DNA from: JAHDFB01 sp964607315
GTDB lineage: Bacteria > Bacteroidota > Bacteroidia > Chitinophagales > Saprospiraceae
Direction of reading: 5' to 3'
Assembly: GCA_964607315.1 (NCBI GenBank)
Contig: CAZSKA010000050.1
Location: forward strand, 1 to 18,121
Length of the DNA: 18,121 bases
Under the pieces are notes generated by a model. It was not told the origin of the DNA, ran no database searches, and saw nothing but the letters and a program-made list of their open reading frames with translations. Shown piece after piece: positions 15,178 through 18,121 of this stretch; within the stretch, counting starts at the first letter, position 1, and each line of letters opens with the position of its first letter. The translations under genes were made by a program, and so were the position numbers.

Positions 15178-15685
15178 CTTAACTAATTCTGTAAACCCGC
15201 ATTATGCAATAGAACTTCGTAATGTCTGTCCGGCAATCAAAACTTTGGAAGGCGGAAGAACTGCAAAGTCAGAGAAGTTATACCATTTAAAATTTAGAAT
15301 GTCGGTAATAAATTCAAATTACAAATAGGTGAGTTCTACTTATAAAATTGAGGAATAGCTTAGATGCTTCGATATTTCCTTAGGAAGAAATCACGTATTT
15401 TAAGATAAATTTATCCTACAACAATACCAATTTAAGGTTAGAATAAAAAAAAGCCTTATTCTTTTCAAAATAAGGCTACATTCATTCTTCAAATATTACG
15501 ATATGATGAGTCAAATATTAATCGACATACATTATCATCCTAATAATGAATATATATTCTAGACACAAAGTAAGAATAAATAGTTTCTTTCGTGAAAACT
15601 TTAACACTAATCGGCACTTTTATATAACAATATGTATATTATTTGTTACAAAAGCCTCTTTTTTATATCTAAAAACGACTAGATT
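15178..15685. other. Long non-coding interval with a GC-richer structured patch
   Basis: No supportable gene is present in these 508 bases. The first part, about 15195-15290, is noticeably richer in G and C than surrounding DNA and contains two possible stems: CATTA/TAATG at 15200-15224 and ACTTTG/CAAAGT at 15242-15269. A frame overlapping the end of porP stays open to a TAG at 15326-15328 but has no usable start codon. The middle contains the terminator listed separately. The stretch from 15480 to 15660 is AT-rich and featureless apart from a weak AACAA/TTGTT inverted repeat near 15627-15648. Confidence 0.6.
15443..15477 (-). terminator. Intrinsic terminator for the glycosyltransferase-ribB unit
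   Basis: A perfect 9-bp stem, AGCCTTATT at 15452-15460 pairing with AATAAGGCT at 15469-15477, with an 8-base loop. Reading the minus strand, the stem is followed at once by eight or more T (the A-run on the plus strand, about 15445-15452). It lies about 210 bases after the ribB stop. On the plus strand no T-run follows, so it is not a good terminator for porP. Confidence 0.75.
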
Positions 15686-16813
15686 TTAGTCAAATCCTAC
15701 AAATTCTTTGATAGAAAGTCCGTATCCATCAAGGGCAATACGTTTTTTAGGACTGTTAGTAAGTAATTTAATATTGGAAACACCGAGTTCTCTTAGAATT
15801 TGTGCACCTACACCAAAATCTCTTTGTACTTTAGACTTTAGAGGGTCATTAGTGGGGTCATTATCAATTTCTCTTAATTTATTGATTATTGATTCTCCTT
15901 TTTCACCATGTCTCATATATAAGAAAATCCCTCTTCCTTCCTTTTCTATTTTTTCAAGAGACTTTTCAACTAACTTGCCTCCTTCTCCAAATAAATGAGA
16001 AACGATATCTCCAGTTTCACTGCTTGAATGAACTCTAACAAGAACTTCTTCATCTGTAGATATATCGCCTTTAACGAGTGCGATATGTGTATCATTGGAA
16101 GTAACTTGAGTGAAGGCTATTGCTTTTAATTCTCCGTATTTAGAATTTAAAACTGTTTCAAATTCTTTCTTTACAATTCGCTCAGTATTCATCCTATAAG
16201 AAACAAGATCTTTAATAGTGATTAACTTAAGATCAAACTTCTTAGCGATAACAGCCAGTTCAGGCAATCTTGCCATACTTCCATCTTCATTTAGTATTTC
16301 AACTAAAACACCAGCAGGAAAAAACCCAGCCATCTTTGCAAGATCAACAGCAGCTTCAGTATGACCTGTTCTTCTAAGAACACCGCCTTCTTTAGCACGT
16401 AAAGGAAAAATATGTCCTGGTCTAGCAAAATCAGATGCAACAGTTGTTTTATTTGTTAATGCCTTTATTCCAGTTGCTCTATCATATGCAGAAATCCCAG
16501 TTGAACACCCCATCTTCAAATAATCAATGGAAACAGTAAAAGCTGTTTCGTGTAAAGCTGTATTATTATTAACCATGGGAGTTAATTCGAGTTTATCGGC
16601 TAAACTCTCTTTCACGGGTGTACATATCAAGCCTCTACCTTGAGATGCCATGAAATTAATTATTTCAGGTGTAATGCTTTCTGCGGCACATATAAAATCG
16701 CCTTCATTTTCTCTATCTTCATCATCTACCACAATAATAACTTCGCCTCTTTTGATGGCAGCTATTGCATCTGGAATAGAATCTAATTTTATTTGTTCGT
16801 CTACAGAAATCAT
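15686..16813 (-). CDS. ribB: 3,4-dihydroxy-2-butanone-4-phosphate synthase fused to a degenerate GTP cyclohydrolase II-like domain
   Basis: Converts ribulose 5-phosphate to 3,4-dihydroxy-2-butanone 4-phosphate and formate for riboflavin synthesis. It has 375 residues. The RibB domain (about 8-208) is intact: VVDDEDRENEGDF (28-40), SQGRGLIC (57-64), HIFPLRAKEGGVLRRTGHTEAAVDLAKMAG across 134-163. The C-terminal part (about 215-375) is homologous to RibA, but the three zinc cysteines are gone. RVHSEC is RVHSSS (260-265), and LRCDCG is LFGEGG (274-279). The loop RQEGRGIGL is RHGEKGESI (301-309). The fold-forming tail GAQILRELGVSNIKLLTNSP is kept. The protein therefore resembles RibBX-type fusions rather than a working bifunctional RibBA; GTP cyclohydrolase II should be encoded elsewhere. 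It lies 4 bp after the glycosyltransferase gene. No FMN riboswitch is seen. Confidence 0.92.
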   Translation of the reverse strand: MISVDEQIKLDSIPDAIAAIKRGEVIIVVDDEDRENEGDFICAAESITPEIINFMASQGRGLICTPVKESLADKLELTPMVNNNTALHETAFTVSIDYLKMGCSTGISAYDRATGIKALTNKTTVASDFARPGHIFPLRAKEGGVLRRTGHTEAAVDLAKMAGFFPAGVLVEILNEDGSMARLPELAVIAKKFDLKLITIKDLVSYRMNTERIVKKEFETVLNSKYGELKAIAFTQVTSNDTHIALVKGDISTDEEVLVRVHSSSETGDIVSHLFGEGGKLVEKSLEKIEKEGRGIFLYMRHGEKGESIINKLREIDNDPTNDPLKSKVQRDFGVGAQILRELGVSNIKLLTNSPKKRIALDGYGLSIKEFVGFD

Positions 16814-16817
16814 TTAG

Positions 16818-17999
16818 TTATTTTAAAAGTTCTAACAATTTATTGTTAAGCAAGTTTCCAGCGATATGCCATTTATAATTATTTACCACAAAATTACGTG
16901 CATTTTTGCCTATTTCAACACATAATTCAGGATTATTCAACAAATAATTTATCTTTTCAATGAATTCATCCTCAGTTTTGGCAGTAAAAATCTCCTTTCC
17001 TTCTTCAGCATTAATGGCATCATTAACTTGTGGTGTAGTTATGCAAACTTTACCAAGAGCCATAGCTTCAAGAATTTTATTTTGTTGTCCTGCTCCTGAA
17101 AATATGGGTGCAACCATTAATTTACTTGAAGTATATGCATCTCTAATATCATTCATCCATCCTGAAACATCTACATTTTCACGAGCTAGTTTCTTTACTC
17201 TTTTATGTGGTCTGGCACCTGCAATTAGGATTTTATAATTTTCATTACTCTTTTCAAGAATATTTTCAACTAAGAATTCAGCTGCTAAAATATTAGGCAA
17301 ATATCCCATATTGCCTACGAAACCAAGATCATATTTACGTTCACTCTTCCCTACTAGATCAGGATTGAAAAAATCTACATCTACCCCATTTCTCAAAATT
17401 TCCAAATTGTCAATCCCTTTGGATTCCAAATATTCTTTATCAGGTTTTGATATTATAAATTTCCTGTGAAATATACCGTCAACACATTTTTCTACTTTCA
17501 AAACCTTTTGGGCTTCAAGCCCAAAAATCTTTCGCATAAAATAAGACCTAAACTTCGACTCTCTTTGCATATTCAGGGACATCGCATCCATATAGTCAAT
17601 GGCCATTGGCCCATTAAAATGTTCTACCATTTGGGCAATACGTATCAATTGGACATAAACTAGATCTGGCTTAATCTCCTTTAATAAGTCTGCTATTTTT
17701 CTTTTTATCCTGGGTTCATCATAATAATTGACTTGCATGGGTTTTGACCCAAATAAAAATTTAGGAATAGATTTTAGCAGGCGGAATTTTTTTTGAAGAA
17801 TTATATGACTTTTCTGGACTAATTCATCTATGACCTCTTGGTCTTTTATTTTGATGTTATGATCAGAAAGCGAGACTAGATGTACTTCAAACTGAGTAAC
17901 TAAAGCCTGTAATTGGTGATACAGTCTTAGTTTATCACCCTTTTCAATTGGATATGGAAATCGGGGACTAAGAACAACTAAAGTTGGCTTTGCACTCAT
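16818..17999 (-). CDS. GT4-type glycosyltransferase (group 1)
   Basis: Retaining, nucleotide-sugar-dependent GT-B fold enzyme of 393 residues. The N-terminal half starts with VVLSPRFPYPIEKGDKLR (8-25), the acceptor-side glycine/basic loop, and resembles the Stp1-like group of sugar transferases linked to exopolysaccharide systems. The C-terminal half has LRNGVDVDFF (202-211), DLGFVGNMGYLPN, VSGWMNDIRD (278-287) and KILEAMALGK (308-317) with the donor-binding Glu311. The first glutamate of the usual E-x7-E motif is replaced by Ala303 in FSGAGQQNK. No transmembrane segment, so it is cytosolic or peripheral. Donor and acceptor are unknown; no other polysaccharide gene is visible. The ATG at 17999 matches the natural start of the fold. 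It is co-directional with ribB, 4 bp apart. Confidence 0.9.
   Translation of the reverse strand: MSAKPTLVVLSPRFPYPIEKGDKLRLYHQLQALVTQFEVHLVSLSDHNIKIKDQEVIDELVQKSHIILQKKFRLLKSIPKFLFGSKPMQVNYYDEPRIKRKIADLLKEIKPDLVYVQLIRIAQMVEHFNGPMAIDYMDAMSLNMQRESKFRSYFMRKIFGLEAQKVLKVEKCVDGIFHRKFIISKPDKEYLESKGIDNLEILRNGVDVDFFNPDLVGKSERKYDLGFVGNMGYLPNILAAEFLVENILEKSNENYKILIAGARPHKRVKKLARENVDVSGWMNDIRDAYTSSKLMVAPIFSGAGQQNKILEAMALGKVCITTPQVNDAINAEEGKEIFTAKTEDEFIEKINYLLNNPELCVEIGKNARNFVVNNYKWHIAGNLLNNKLLELLK
17506..17526. repeat. Iterated palindrome copy 6 (in glycosyltransferase)
   Basis: Perfect 10-bp arms (TTTTGGGCTT and AAGCCCAAAA) around a single central C, inside the glycosyltransferase gene. Confidence 0.65.
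17736..17753. repeat. Iterated palindrome copy 7 (in glycosyltransferase)
   Basis: Core GGGT-TTTG-ACCC with right arm AAA; the left arm is CAT, so only the inner 4-bp arms are perfect. Confidence 0.45.
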
Positions 18000-18003
18000 A
18001 GGG

Positions 18004-18011
18004 CAAAACTA
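18004..18011 (-). promoter_or_regulatory. -7 promoter-like element at the glycosyltransferase start
   Basis: On the minus strand TAgtTTTG matches TAnnTTTG exactly and ends only 4 bases before the ATG at 17999. A TTTG lies 23 bp further upstream, at the long limit for a -33 element. If used, the mRNA would be leaderless or nearly so. Confidence 0.4.
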
Positions 18012-18085
18012 AACTATTTAGTCATCAAAATAGCCAAACTAATTACATAAAAGGAAAAGGAAAATATACTTATCTACTTATTCGC

Positions 18086-18107
18086 ATCAACCAAAGAATT
18101 GGTTGGT
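18086..18107. terminator. Possible hairpin terminator at the window edge
   Basis: CAACCAA at 18088-18094 pairs with TTGGTTG at 18099-18105 around an AGAA loop; one wobble and one A-T pair extend it. A T-rich run follows on the plus strand. It could end a transcript of a gene just outside the window. The neighbouring gene is not visible, so direction and use are uncertain. Confidence 0.35.
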
Positions 18108-18121
18108 TTATATTTCTTGAG

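Noticed and set aside
15178..15328. Open frame continuing past porP through the GC-richer patch
   Set aside because: No start codon in a useful place and no recognisable protein features; kept only as a non-coding observation.
1..18121. tRNA, rRNA, CRISPR array, insertion sequence or transposase
   Set aside because: No cloverleaf, ribosomal sequence, regular spacer-repeat pattern or transposase-like protein was seen on either strand.

Overview
The window comes from a low-GC Bacteroidota genome, probably a free-living member of the Cytophagia or Flavobacteriia. The evidence is a PorP/SprF-family type IX secretion protein, GH92/GH20/GH2 glycosidases with lipoprotein leaders, TAnnTTTG-type promoter elements close to start codons, and the absence of Shine-Dalgarno-like sequences. 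The genus cannot be fixed from the sequence alone.

Positions 1-10287 form a compact two-armed locus for dismantling N-glycans. The minus arm runs GH20 beta-N-acetylhexosaminidase, CutC-family protein, GH2 beta-mannosidase; the last gene leaves the window at base 1. The plus arm runs GH92 alpha-mannosidase, FucP/GluP-type MFS sugar transporter, glycosylasparaginase. The arms diverge from a 110-bp regulatory gap at 4933-5042. All junctions inside the arms are coupled: an 8-bp overlap, a 1-bp gap and two 4-bp ATGA overlaps. Together the four hydrolases can attack terminal alpha-mannose, the Man-beta-GlcNAc core bond, beta-GlcNAc and the GlcNAc-Asn linkage, which parallels lysosomal glycoasparagine breakdown. 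All four have lipobox cysteines. No SusC/SusD pair, endoglycosidase, fucosidase or sialidase is visible here.

Positions 10288-11300 hold one AT-rich orphan gene with an RNDFTH motif typical of HEPN domains. It is bracketed by two similar 28-29-bp AT-rich repeats, which suggests an inserted accessory gene. Positions 11301-13987 are a tight minus-strand run: NlpC/P60 endopeptidase, cystathionine beta-synthase with tandem CBS domains, then a GNAT acetyltransferase.

Positions 14100-15177 carry a PorP/SprF-like gene behind a clear TAccTTTG element. Positions 15178-15685 are non-coding; they include a relatively GC-rich structured-looking patch and a strong intrinsic terminator for the minus-strand unit beyond it. 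That unit (18011-15443) is a GT4 glycosyltransferase followed 4 bp later by a riboflavin gene, ribB, whose C-terminal RibA-like domain has lost its zinc ligands.

Overlaying these genes is a recurring palindrome, TTTGGGY-N(3-5)-RCCCAAA. Seven perfect or near-perfect copies lie mostly inside unrelated coding sequences, far more than composition would predict.
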